From the NCBI RefSeq assembly GCF_038051945.1, contig NZ_CP150302.1, positions 1,302,001 through 1,366,000 of the forward strand: a DNA stretch of 64,000 nucleotides. Direction: 5' to 3'. Below the pieces are notes generated by a model. That model worked only from the letters and a program-made list of their open reading frames with translations, did no database searches and had not been told where the DNA came from. Positions 56,272 through 64,000 of this stretch are shown piece by piece. Source of the DNA: Paenibacillus sp. FSL H3-0469. Its GTDB lineage: Bacteria > Bacillota > Bacilli > Paenibacillales > Paenibacillaceae. Each line of letters opens with the position of its first letter. The stretch's first letter is position 1. A program made the translations under genes and the position numbers.

Positions 56272-56331
56272 TTATTAAAAATAACCGCTTGAGCCATCAG
56301 GACCTTACGTCCTTCTGCTCAAGCGGTTATT
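56272..56331 (-). terminator. Terminator of the 42-residue gene
   Basis: Perfect 15-base arms AATAACCGCTTGAGC and GCTCAAGCGGTTATT (56280-56294 and 56317-56331), with an inner GGAC/GTCC stem. On the minus strand TTATTTTTAAT follows. Confidence 0.7.
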
Positions 56332-56404
56332 GGTGTAATCTGCTGTATTACTGAGGCTATGGAACCTGATACCAGGGTCTAATTCATTCCTTGCAATGTA
56401 TTAG

Positions 56405-56533
56405 TTATGATTTACGATTCTTATAGAAATCGATAATATCACTCACTGTGCGGAGCGGCTCCGCTTCTTTATTGTGGACTGTGTCCACGGCTGGCTTGAA
56501 TGTTTCATGCGTATTCGTAGTCACTTCAGTCAT
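56405..56533 (-). CDS. Orphan small protein, 42 residues
   Basis: Begins MTEVTTNTHETFKPAVDTVH and ends DIIDFYKNRKS; hydrophilic with a probable C-terminal helix. GAAAGGA lies directly before the ATG, so the GTG three codons later (nine bases from that site) is an alternative start. A terminator in the same direction and an 18-base inverted repeat (56598-56615, TACCCTTG/CAAGGGTA) upstream support a real unit. No family is recognised. Confidence 0.5.
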   Translation of the reverse strand: MTEVTTNTHETFKPAVDTVHNKEAEPLRTVSDIIDFYKNRKS

Positions 56534-56597
56534 TCCTTTCGATAGTTAAGCTAGCTGTGTCTTAAGCTGCATCTACTCTTGCGGCGCCTCTTATTAT

Positions 56598-56615
56598 TAC
56601 CCTTGGACAAGGGTA
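56598..56615. repeat. 18-base perfect inverted repeat upstream of the 42-residue gene
   Basis: TACCCTTG-GA-CAAGGGTA, about 65 bases before the start. Could be an operator or a leader hairpin. Confidence 0.4.
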
Positions 56616-56711
56616 CCGACACACCCCTGCTTCTATTTTCAAATAAAAATCTACTTTTCCTGCCTATCTGTCACATTCATGAAACATGTCTTACAATCCC
56701 CAGCACACAGC

Positions 56712-56752
56712 AAAAAACGCCTCCCTAACGTAATATACGTTAAAAAGACGCC
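56712..56752 (-). terminator. Terminator after trmD
   Basis: On the minus strand a long stem pairs GGCGTCTTTTTAACGTA with TACGTTAGGGAGGCG (several G-T pairs, TAT loop), then a run of six T. It ends the rpsP-khpA-rimM-trmD unit. Confidence 0.75.
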
Positions 56753-56784
56753 AGCTATGACTCTATTCAGGCCCAAATTTACAG

Positions 56785-57582
56785 TTAATTATTATCGAGG
56801 CTTGCCTGCTCCTGCAGCCGCTTCAGCGTCTGCTTGTCCTTCACTGTCAGCTCAGCCGTCTCCAGCAGATCCGGTCTGCGTTCGAGGGTACGCTGAAGCG
56901 CCTGCTCACGCCGCCACAACTCGATATTGGCATGATGTCCGCTGAGCAGCATGTCCGGCACCTTCCAGCCCCGGAACTCTGCCGGCCGGGTATAATGCGG
57001 GTACTCCAGCAGCCCGGTGCTGAAGGAGTCAGAGATTGCAGAGGTTTCGTTACCCAGTGCCCCCGGCTGCAGCCGCACGATCGAATCTATTACGGTCAAG
57101 GCAGGCAGCTCGCCGCCGGTTAGCACATAGTCGCCAATCGACAGCTCGTCCGTCACCAGATGCTCACGAATTCGCTCGTCATAGCCCTCATAATGACCGC
57201 AGATGAAGATCAGATGCTGCTCCTGGGCCAGCTCTTCGGCGATCTGCTGGTTATAGGTCCGTCCCTGGGGGCACATGAGAATAATGCGCGGCTTCACCGC
57301 CGCTGTGTCCTCAGTGTCCGTGGCCCCTTGCTCACCGCCAGCGCTGCTCTGGGCTAGAACATGCTCCACCGCTGCGAAGATAGGGTCAGGCTTCAACACC
57401 ATGCCTCCCCCTCCGCCGTAAGGCGTATCATCCACGCTATTATGCTTGTTGCCCGAGAAGTCGCGGAAATTCACAGTGTTCAGTGAAGCAATGCCTTTCT
57501 CACGGGCCTTACCAAGAATGCTGGTGCCGAAGACGCCTTCACACATATCCGGGAACAGCGTCAGCACGTCGATGCGGATCAT
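56785..57582 (-). CDS. trmD: tRNA (guanine-37-N1) methyltransferase
   Basis: 265 residues. SPOUT methyltransferase with trefoil knot: [43 protein letters not shown] and the C-terminal region [19 protein letters not shown]. It makes m1G37 and prevents frameshifting; tRNA-Pro(GGG), encoded nearby, is one of its known substrates. An Ala/Glu/Thr-rich insert ([17 protein letters not shown]) lies near residue 77. The ATG overlaps the rimM stop. Confidence 0.97.
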   Translation of the reverse strand: MIRIDVLTLFPDMCEGVFGTSILGKAREKGIASLNTVNFRDFSGNKHNSVDDTPYGGGGGMVLKPDPIFAAVEHVLAQSSAGGEQGATDTEDTAAVKPRIILMCPQGRTYNQQIAEELAQEQHLIFICGHYEGYDERIREHLVTDELSIGDYVLTGGELPALTVIDSIVRLQPGALGNETSAISDSFSTGLLEYPHYTRPAEFRGWKVPDMLLSGHHANIELWRREQALQRTLERRPDLLETAELTVKDKQTLKRLQEQASLDNN

Positions 57583-58103
57583 GGGAGCAGCCCTTCCATG
57601 AGGTGTACAGTGATTTTTTTGTCTGCAATATTGACGTCCAGTACTACATCATTAATGACCGGAATCAGAATATCCTGGCCCTTCTTCGGCTTCACTACCC
57701 AGACATCGTTGGCCCCGGGCTGCAGAATCTCTGTAATCGTTCCCAGCGGCTGGCCGGCATCTTCATCCGTGTAGACTTCACATCCTACGATCTGGTGGAA
57801 GTAATACTCGTTCTCCGGCAGCTCAACCAGATCATCACTTGGCACCTTAAGCATACTGCCTTTATATTTCTCGATCTCATTAATATTCGTATACCCCTTA
57901 AGCTTGGCGATATACATCCCTTTGTGCTCTTTTGCCGATTCTATCGTAACCTCGAATTTCGGGCTTCCGTCTGCGGGAATCAGCAGCAGCTTTTTGCCGG
58001 GTGCAAACCGTACTTCCGGGAAATCGGTATGCGACAGGATTTTGATCTCCCCGCGGATGCCGTGCGTATTGACCAGTCTGCCTACGGTTAACTCTTCTGT
58101 CAT
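57579..58103 (-). CDS. rimM: Ribosome maturation factor RimM
   Basis: 174 residues. N-terminal RimM domain ([27 protein letters not shown]) and a C-terminal PRC barrel ([27 protein letters not shown]). Assists 30S head assembly with S19. Coupled to trmD. Confidence 0.96.
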   Translation of the reverse strand: MTEELTVGRLVNTHGIRGEIKILSHTDFPEVRFAPGKKLLLIPADGSPKFEVTIESAKEHKGMYIAKLKGYTNINEIEKYKGSMLKVPSDDLVELPENEYYFHQIVGCEVYTDEDAGQPLGTITEILQPGANDVWVVKPKKGQDILIPVINDVVLDVNIADKKITVHLMEGLLP

Positions 58104-58207
58104 GTGTTCATCTCCTTCACGTTGATTACGAACAGCTTATAAATTCTTATATTTTCAACAAAAAGGAGCCGGGATATACTATCCCTAGCCCCTCCTTGTG
58201 CGCATCC

Positions 58208-58438
58208 TTAAGATAAAATATCCACGGTAACGCGTTTATCACTTTTGACTGCTGCAGATGTGACTACGGTACGAAGCGCTTTGGCGATCCGTCCCTGCTT
58301 GCCGATGACCTTACCGACATCATCAGGATGCACGGAGAGCTCATAGACAATCAGGTGATCCTTCTCCACAGTCCGTACGGCCACATCCTCCGGATGATCC
58401 ACTAAAGCCTTAGCAATAACACCAACTAATTCTTCCAT
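58208..58438 (-). CDS. khpA: RNA-binding KH protein KhpA (YlqC)
   Basis: 76 residues from MEELVGVIAKALVDHP. Single KH domain with the GxxG loop in DVGKVIGKQGRIAKALRTVV. Pairs with KhpB in other Firmicutes. Between rpsP and rimM, the usual place. Confidence 0.95.
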   Translation of the reverse strand: MEELVGVIAKALVDHPEDVAVRTVEKDHLIVYELSVHPDDVGKVIGKQGRIAKALRTVVTSAAVKSDKRVTVDILS

Positions 58439-58460
58439 AGAGGACCCTCGCAATCAGTCA

Positions 58461-58733
58461 TTATTTCTGAAGCTTTGACTCATGGAACTTCTTCATCACG
58501 CCAGCTTTGGAAAGCAGGTTGCGGACGGTATCAGATGCTTGTGCACCTGTCTGAAGCCATTTAAGAGCCTTCTCTTCGTCAATCTTAACGACTGCCGGTA
58601 CTTCGATCGGATTATAATAACCGATTTCCTCGATAAAACGGCCGTCACGAGGAGACCGGGAATCGGAAACCACTACACGGTAGAAAGGCGCTTTATGTGC
58701 TCCCATTCTTTTCAAACGAATACGTACTGCCAC
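58461..58733 (-). CDS. rpsP: 30S ribosomal protein S16
   Basis: 90 residues. GTG start with AGGAGG eight bases upstream gives [22 protein letters not shown], the standard S16 start. Family block [13 protein letters not shown] follows. The frame extends upstream into the repeat-rich spacer but without a ribosome binding site. Confidence 0.97.
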   Translation of the reverse strand: MAVRIRLKRMGAHKAPFYRVVVSDSRSPRDGRFIEEIGYYNPIEVPAVVKIDEEKALKWLQTGAQASDTVRNLLSKAGVMKKFHESKLQK

Positions 58734-59085
58734 GAAATTCACCTCCTTAAAAGAATATCGTTGTCGATCCCTCCCAAACCCTCCCTTCCCGAAGGGAGGA
58801 CCCCAAGGGCTCTGCCCTCTGGACACCCGCTAAGTGCAACTAGCGTAGGCGTTCAGATTGGCGGGACCTCAGAATGGGTTCGAGCGGAGACCGCTTTTCC
58901 TCCCTGCGGGATACGCTTGACTGGCGGCGTTCCCTGGCAACGAGGTTTTAAAGATTTTAAGATCGAAAGACTAAGATCAAAAGATTAAGGTCAAAAGACT
59001 ATTCGATCTTCTAATGTTGTACTATATCAGATCTAGGGGTAAATCTTAAACCTAGAACCTAAACATTAAACCTTAAAGATTAAGG
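58734..59085. repeat. Repeat-rich spacer between ffh and rpsP (352 bases)
   Basis: No gene. GC-rich part (58770-58930): CCCTCCCTTCCCGAAGGGAGG and AAGGGCTCTGCCCTC hairpin units, and ACACCCGCTAAGTGC, a composition typical of interspersed repeats. AT-rich part: three tandem 14-base units, AAGATCGAAAGACT, AAGATCAAAAGATT and AAGGTCAAAAGACT (58959-59000), followed by more irregular copies of CCTAAAC and TTAAACC to about 59085. Confidence 0.65.
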
Positions 59086-60477
59086 TCAGCGGAACGGGAA
59101 CTTCATGCCGCCTTTGCCGGCAAGGCCCTTGAGCTGCTTCATGGCGTTCTTCTTACCGCCCTTGCCGCCTCCGCCGCCCATCATGCCGGAGAACTGCTTC
59201 ATCATCTTGCGCATTTCATCGAATTGCTTAATGAGCCGGTTCACCTCAGCGACGTTGGTACCGCTGCCTGCTGCAATACGCTTGCGGCGGTTGTGGTTGA
59301 TAATCTCAGGCTGGGCTTTCTCGGCCTTGGTCATCGAATGAACAATGGCTTCAACGCGGCCCATCTGCTTATCGTCCACCTTCAGATCCTTCATGCCCTT
59401 GGCCTTGTTCATGCCTGGCAGCATGTCAAGAATCTGGTCGATCGGGCCAAGCTTCTTCACCTGATCCATCTGCTCCAGGAAATCATCGAACGTGAACTCT
59501 GCATTACGCATCTTACGTTCCATTTCCTTGGCTTTCTCGGTATCGATGTTGGCCTGAGCCTTCTCGATCAGCGACAGCATGTCGCCCATACCAAGTATCC
59601 GTGAAGCCATCCGTTCCGGATGGAACGGCTCCAGCGCATCGATCTTCTCGCCGAGAGCGGCGAATTTGATCGGGCAACCGGTGACCGCCTTGACGGATAA
59701 TGCAGCACCACCACGGGTGTCGCCGTCAAGCTTCGTAAGCACTACGCCGGTAAGCTCCAGCTGCTTGTTGAAGCTGTCCGCCACATTCACGGCATCCTGA
59801 CCGGTCATAGCATCGACTACCAGGAGCACCTCGTCTGGAGTTACAATGTTATGGATCTGCTTCAGCTCTTCCATCAGCTCTTCATCAATATGCAGGCGGC
59901 CTGCCGTATCAATAATCACATAATCCAAGTTATTATCCTTCGCATGCTGAACACCTTGTCTGGCAATCTCTACCGGACTGGTCTGATCACCCAGCGAGAA
60001 GACAGGAACCTTGATCTGTTCTCCGAGCACCTGCAATTGCTTAATCGCAGCCGGACGGTAGATGTCGGCGGCTACGAGCAGCGGGCGGTGATTGCCCTTC
60101 TGCAGCAGCTTCGCCAGCTTACCGGAAGTGGTCGTCTTCCCTGCGCCCTGCAGACCCGTCATCATAATGACTGTCGGCGGCTTGTTCGACTTAGCCAGCT
60201 TCGCCTGGCTTCCGCCCATCAGCTCAGTCAGTTCCTTGTTCACAATATCGATGATGACCATGCCTGGCGTGAAGCTGTCCATCACTTCCGTGCCAACAGA
60301 CTTCTCTTTCACCTTGGACACAAAGTCCTTGACGACCTTGAAGTTAACATCGGCTTCCAGAAGGGCCAGCCGCACTTCACGCATCGCTTCGTTTACGTCA
60401 TCTTCGGATACTTTCCCTTTGCCGCGCAGTTTGCTGAACACATTCTGCAATCTTCCGGTTAATCCTTCAAATGCCAT
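59086..60477 (-). CDS. ffh: Signal recognition particle protein Ffh
   Basis: 463 residues. N domain, G domain with MTGLQGAGKTTTSGKLAKLL, DTAGRLHIDEELM and TKLDGDTRGGAALS, and the Met-rich M domain (MLPGMNKAKGMKDLK, QFDEMRKMMKQFSGMMGGGGG) that binds SRP RNA and signal peptides. Follows ylxM. Confidence 0.98.
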   Translation of the reverse strand: MAFEGLTGRLQNVFSKLRGKGKVSEDDVNEAMREVRLALLEADVNFKVVKDFVSKVKEKSVGTEVMDSFTPGMVIIDIVNKELTELMGGSQAKLAKSNKPPTVIMMTGLQGAGKTTTSGKLAKLLQKGNHRPLLVAADIYRPAAIKQLQVLGEQIKVPVFSLGDQTSPVEIARQGVQHAKDNNLDYVIIDTAGRLHIDEELMEELKQIHNIVTPDEVLLVVDAMTGQDAVNVADSFNKQLELTGVVLTKLDGDTRGGAALSVKAVTGCPIKFAALGEKIDALEPFHPERMASRILGMGDMLSLIEKAQANIDTEKAKEMERKMRNAEFTFDDFLEQMDQVKKLGPIDQILDMLPGMNKAKGMKDLKVDDKQMGRVEAIVHSMTKAEKAQPEIINHNRRKRIAAGSGTNVAEVNRLIKQFDEMRKMMKQFSGMMGGGGGKGGKKNAMKQLKGLAGKGGMKFPFR

Positions 60478-60498
60478 AGGCGGCTCGCTCCCTTCTTC

Positions 60499-60855
60499 CT
60501 ACTCTAACTTCTGCAGCTGTTCCATGAGTTCCATGAACTGCTGTTTATATTGCTCAGGCAGCATTGCCGTATCCTGCAATCTGCGCAGTTCTTCTAAGTA
60601 TTTGTTGCGGTCTTCATGCTTGGACAGGAGTCCAAGCTTCTCTTCATAATTCTCAAGCACTTGCTCCGCCCGCTTGATATGCTCGTACACAGCCTGGCGG
60701 CTAATTTCAAATTCTCCTGCGATCTCTCCCAGGGAGAAATCATCATGGAAATAATATTTGAGAAACGTCTGTTGCTTGTCAGTAAGCAGCCGTTCATAGA
60801 AAGCAAATAACAGGTTGATCCGGTTGGTTTTCTCGAGCCTATTCTCCTGACTCAT
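60499..60855 (-). CDS. ylxM: YlxM family helix-turn-helix protein
   Basis: 118 residues from [21 protein letters not shown]. Sigma-70 region-4-like helix-turn-helix ([41 protein letters not shown]) plus a helical tail. Always adjacent to ffh in Firmicutes and thought to affect SRP function. Confidence 0.95.
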   Translation of the reverse strand: MSQENRLEKTNRINLLFAFYERLLTDKQQTFLKYYFHDDFSLGEIAGEFEISRQAVYEHIKRAEQVLENYEEKLGLLSKHEDRNKYLEELRRLQDTAMLPEQYKQQFMELMEQLQKLE

Positions 60856-60909
60856 TAAGGGCACTCCCTTCGTCAAGGAAAAACACTTTACAGCTTCACA
60901 ACGTCCCTT

Positions 60910-60938
60910 ATGATACCGAAAACAAAGAAAGATGTCAA
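60910..60938 (-). promoter_or_regulatory. Promoter for ylxM-ffh
   Basis: Minus strand -35 TTGACA (60933-60938), 17-base spacer, -10 TATCAT (60910-60915), about 55 bases before the ylxM start. The clearest vegetative promoter in the window. Confidence 0.8.
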
Positions 60939-61025
60939 GTCTTTTTACTTGTCATCTTTTTCTTTGCTCAAAAACGGCATTCCCGCCCTGAAATCCTGCA
61001 CCAGTACTGCCCTATACCTCCCGTA

Positions 61026-61673
61026 TTAATGAATAGGGAGAATGTATATCAATACAACGAAGAAGTGCAGAACGGTTCCGGCAAGCACGAATAAATGCCA
61101 GATCGCATGATGATACGGAAAGCCGCGCCACACATAGAACACGGTGCCCAGAGTGTACAGCAGTCCGCCGATCATCAGCAGAGTCATACCGCCGCTGGCG
61201 ACTGCCTGGGACAGCGGGCTCCAGGCGATTACGATCATCCAGCCCATCGCAATGTAGAAGATGGTGGACATGAACAGGAATTTTTTGACGAAAAAGGCCT
61301 TGAAGAAGACGCCGAATACCGCCACTCCCCAAGCAATGCCGAATAAGGTCCAGCCCAGCGGTCCACGGATCGCCACCAGCATAAACGGTGTGTACGTTCC
61401 GGCAATGAATAAATAAATCGAGGAGTGGTCAAGGAATTCAAAGAAATCCTTCGCCTTCCCCTCCCTGAGACTATGCACCATCGTTGAATTAAAATACAGC
61501 AGCAGCATAGTAGCGCCATAAATGGAGAAACTGACTACATGCCAGGCCGTGCCGTTCTGAACAGCATATACAACCAGCAGCACCAGCGCAGCAATGCTTA
61601 AGACGGCGCCGATCCCGTGCGTAACCGCGTTAGCGACTTCTTCCTTGCGGCTGTAAGTGTGAGTATTAGCCAT
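61026..61673 (-). CDS. Hemolysin III family (PAQR-like) membrane protein
   Basis: 215 residues, seven predicted membrane helices. Family residues: EEVANAVTHGIGAVLSIAAL near the start, FFEFLDHSSIYLFIAGTYTPF, and HAIWHLFVLAGTVLHFF. The His/Asp set probably binds zinc. Also known as TrhA/YqfA; regulates membrane energetics in E. coli. Confidence 0.93.
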   Translation of the reverse strand: MANTHTYSRKEEVANAVTHGIGAVLSIAALVLLVVYAVQNGTAWHVVSFSIYGATMLLLYFNSTMVHSLREGKAKDFFEFLDHSSIYLFIAGTYTPFMLVAIRGPLGWTLFGIAWGVAVFGVFFKAFFVKKFLFMSTIFYIAMGWMIVIAWSPLSQAVASGGMTLLMIGGLLYTLGTVFYVWRGFPYHHAIWHLFVLAGTVLHFFVVLIYILPIH

Positions 61674-61823
61674 ACCACGATTCCTTCCGTTTACGGTTTC
61701 CCTCTATTATAGCTGTTTCTCCGAAGTCCTTCCAGCTTATGGACGCCGAAGGGCAGGCTGCTGCTGTATCATTCAACCGCCTAGAAGCCATCATTTGCTG
61801 ATGCAGCAAGGCTTATTTAATTC

Positions 61824-63341
61824 TTATAGCTTATAAAGCTCGGTATACTTCGCTTCCAGATAATCTGCCAGATAATCGGGATTCAGCGGTTCGCCTGTGA
61901 CTTGCTCAATAATCTGCGAAGGGGTCAGGCTCTGGCCGTAGCGGTATACCTTGCCCGTCAGCCATTCCTTGATCGGCAGCAGGTTACCGGCGGCAATCAG
62001 CTCCTCGAACTCCGGTAGCTCCTTACGCAGGGTGTTCAGCATCTGGGCCGCATACATGTTACCCAGGGAATAGGAAGCAAAATAGCCGAAATCTCCACCG
62101 GACCAATGCACGTCCTGCAGCACACCAAGCGCATCCGTAGGCGGTGTAATACCTAAGTATTCCTGATACTTCGCGTTCCAGGTCTTAGTCAGGTCCTTGA
62201 CTTCAAGCCCTTCATTGAAAATCAGCTTCTCAATCTCATAACGCACAATAATATGCAGGTTATACGTCAGTTCATCAGCTTCGATCCGGATGAAGGAATT
62301 GCCTACACTGTTGATCGCCCGGTAAAAGTCTTCCATCTCCACGTTCGCAAGCTGCTCCGGGAAATGCTGCTGCAGATCGCCGTAGTAACGCTGCCAGAAG
62401 GCCCGGCTGCGGCCGATCATATTCTCCCACAGTCTGGATTGGGATTCATGAATTCCCATGGAGGCACCCTGTGCCAGCGGCGTACCGATCAGCTCTTCCC
62501 CGAAATTCTGCTCGTACAGGGCGTGTCCGCCCTCATGCAGCGAGCTGAAGATGGAGCTGGTCACATTGTCGAGCAGATAGTTTGTTGTGATGCGGACATC
62601 GCCAGGATTCAGACCTGTTGCGAACGGATGCACACTCTCATCCAGACGTCCCGCCTCGAAATCATAGCCCATCTGTTCAAGTAAGAAGAGGCCGAACTTC
62701 TCCTGTTGCTCTTTAGGGAAGATCTGGCTCAGGAATTCGGTGTCCGGCTTATTCGGCGAAGCATTGATCGCTTCGGCCAGCGGAACAAGGCGGCTGCGCA
62801 GACGGGTGAAGATGGCATCCACCTTCTCAACCGTCAAATCGGGCTCGTACATATCCAACAGTGTGTCATAACGCGAGCCTTGTACGCCCCAATAATCAAT
62901 AAACTCTTGTTTGAGGGCCACAATCTTGCTCAGATAAGGCTCGAAGGAGGCAAAATCATTATCATCCTTAGCCTCTTCCCAGATCGTCTGCGCGTGGGCG
63001 GTGAGTACCGAATATTCCTCGAAGGTCTTGGACGGAATACTCTTACTGCGCTGGTACTCCTTGCGGGTATCCTTCACAATCTTATTCTGATTACCGTCCA
63101 GATGCTCCGCTACTTCCGGGCGGCTGAGATACTCTGTGAACGTCCCGATCTCCTCCGATACCTGGAGTTTGAACGCCTCTGCACTCAGCATACCAAGTGT
63201 GGCGGAACGGGTCTCTACGCCTTTGCGGGGCGCGCCTGTACGCAGATCCCAGCCCAGAAGTCCAATTGCTTCATAATAGCCTTTGATTTTAGATAATAGC
63301 TCGCTGAATTTATCCCATTGTTCCCGGACCTGCTGTTCCAT
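61824..63341 (-). CDS. M32 family metallocarboxypeptidase
   Basis: 505 residues, all helical. The zinc motif HEGGH is in SSLHEGGHALYEQNFGEEL near residue 268, with the downstream GIHESQSRLWENMIGRS block. Matches thermostable carboxypeptidase Taq-type enzymes (B. subtilis YpwA), which remove C-terminal residues. Single gene. Confidence 0.95.
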   Translation of the reverse strand: MEQQVREQWDKFSELLSKIKGYYEAIGLLGWDLRTGAPRKGVETRSATLGMLSAEAFKLQVSEEIGTFTEYLSRPEVAEHLDGNQNKIVKDTRKEYQRSKSIPSKTFEEYSVLTAHAQTIWEEAKDDNDFASFEPYLSKIVALKQEFIDYWGVQGSRYDTLLDMYEPDLTVEKVDAIFTRLRSRLVPLAEAINASPNKPDTEFLSQIFPKEQQEKFGLFLLEQMGYDFEAGRLDESVHPFATGLNPGDVRITTNYLLDNVTSSIFSSLHEGGHALYEQNFGEELIGTPLAQGASMGIHESQSRLWENMIGRSRAFWQRYYGDLQQHFPEQLANVEMEDFYRAINSVGNSFIRIEADELTYNLHIIVRYEIEKLIFNEGLEVKDLTKTWNAKYQEYLGITPPTDALGVLQDVHWSGGDFGYFASYSLGNMYAAQMLNTLRKELPEFEELIAAGNLLPIKEWLTGKVYRYGQSLTPSQIIEQVTGEPLNPDYLADYLEAKYTELYKL

Positions 63342-63573
63342 GTCTGAGCACCTGCCTTGTCATTTTTTTCTACTCCTCTTGATGATACTTTTTATAATCG
63401 TTATAATCAAATTCGGGCTGTTTCTCTTCAAATTTGAAGTAGTCAACGGCTCACAGGCACGGAGACAGACTCCGCTTGGATTTTGCAATATTTGATTACA
63501 GCAAGCCCTTTATGTTCACGGCTAGACGCAGTACAATGGATTACAGTTTAATCAATTAAGGAGGCGCATGCTC

Positions 63574-64000
63574 ATGAGTCAGATTACAGACATTATGGAG
63601 TTCAACAAGCATTTTGTAGAGGAAAAGGCATACGAGAGCTATCTGACCAGCCGCTTCCCGGATAAAAAAATGCTGATCATCACCTGCATGGACACAAGGC
63701 TTGTTGAGCTTCTGCCCAAGGCCATGAATTTCAAGAACGGCGATGTCAAAATCATCAAGAACGCCGGAGCCGTCATCTCCCAGCCGTTCGGCAGTGTCAT
63801 GCGCAGTGTCATGGTTGCGCTATACGAGCTGGATGCAGACGAAGTCATCGTCGTCGGGCATTATGAATGCGGCATGGCTTCCCTGAACGCAGACAAGATG
63901 ATTAACTCCATCAAGGAACGCGGCGTGTCAGATGAAGTGCTCAGCACACTGGAGAATTCGGGAATTAAGCTGACGAAATGGCTGCGCGGGTTTGACAATG
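63574..64000 (+). CDS. Beta-carbonic anhydrase, partial (runs off the window)
   Basis: 142 residues before the window ends, with no stop codon. Zinc ligands C-x-D-x-R (TCMDTR, near residue 38) and H-x2-C (GHYECG, near residue 98) are seen. Resembles B. subtilis YtiB. The ATG at 63574 has AGGAGG nine bases upstream. A TACAAT -10 (63532-63537) with a weak -35 lies before it. Confidence 0.93.
   Translation, partial: MSQITDIMEFNKHFVEEKAYESYLTSRFPDKKMLIITCMDTRLVELLPKAMNFKNGDVKIIKNAGAVISQPFGSVMRSVMVALYELDADEVIVVGHYECGMASLNADKMINSIKERGVSDEVLSTLENSGIKLTKWLRGFDN

Noticed and set aside
56088..56297. Minus-strand frame of 69 codons over the candidate RNA.
   Set aside because: It would be transcribed against the RNA's promoter and terminator; its stops and starts are explained by the RNA stems.

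Overview
The window is core chromosome of a Gram-positive, endospore-former-type bacterium, most likely a Paenibacillus (Bacillales, Paenibacillaceae). The basis is gene order, which follows the Bacillus subtilis run ylxM-ffh-rpsP-khpA-rimM-trmD-rplS-lepB-rbgA-rnhB-ylqG-ylqH-(comM)-sucCD-dprA-topA-trmFO-hslVU-fla/che-sigD-swrB-rpsB, together with AGGAGG-type ribosome binding sites, many TTG/GTG starts and Paenibacillus-like protein sequences. No phage, insertion sequence or CRISPR array was seen. Almost every gene is on the minus strand, so transcription runs from high to low coordinates.

Layout in direction of transcription. At 64.0-63.6 kb a beta-carbonic anhydrase (plus strand) runs off the window end. 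At 63.3-61.0 kb are an M32 carboxypeptidase and a hemolysin III-like membrane protein. At 60.9-56.8 kb is the protein-export and translation cluster ylxM-ffh, rpsP-khpA-rimM-trmD. At 56.8-53.4 kb is a small-gene region: a 42-codon orphan gene, a strongly structured candidate RNA with its own promoter and terminator, tRNA-Pro(GGG), two small envelope proteins and a DUF4097 lipoprotein. At 53.4-50.0 kb are rplS (with leader), lepB, rbgA and rnhB. At 49.9-45.5 kb are a second FliK-like gene with a tandem-repeat centre and a broken frame, an FlhB-C-terminal-like gene, yraN, two small genes and comM. At 43.7-40.1 kb are the divergent ohrR/ohr pair and sucCD. At 39.8-33.1 kb are dprA, topA, trmFO and hslVU.

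From 32.7 to 1.0 kb is one long motility operon. It encodes basal body and rod (flgB, flgC, fliE), MS ring and motor (fliF, fliG, fliM, fliY), export ATPase (fliH, fliI, fliJ), hook building (fliK, flgD, flgE, swrD), export gate (fliO, fliP, fliQ, fliR, flhB, flhA), placement GTPase/ATPase (flhF, flhG), chemotaxis (cheY, cheB, cheA, cheW, cheC, cheD), sigma-D and swrB-like genes. rpsB then follows from its own promoter and ends at a terminator.

The motility system itself is well described. The parts that deserve a second look are non-coding or degenerate: the folded RNA candidate at 56.1-56.26 kb, a comM leader hairpin that covers the ribosome binding site, compensating frame breaks inside a tandem duplication of the second fliK-like gene, nested inverted repeats and a cre-like site before sucC, two families of dispersed intergenic repeats, a repeat-rich ffh-rpsP spacer, and an AT-rich spacer where Bacillus has codY. 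All functional statements rest on sequence reading only; no database search was run.
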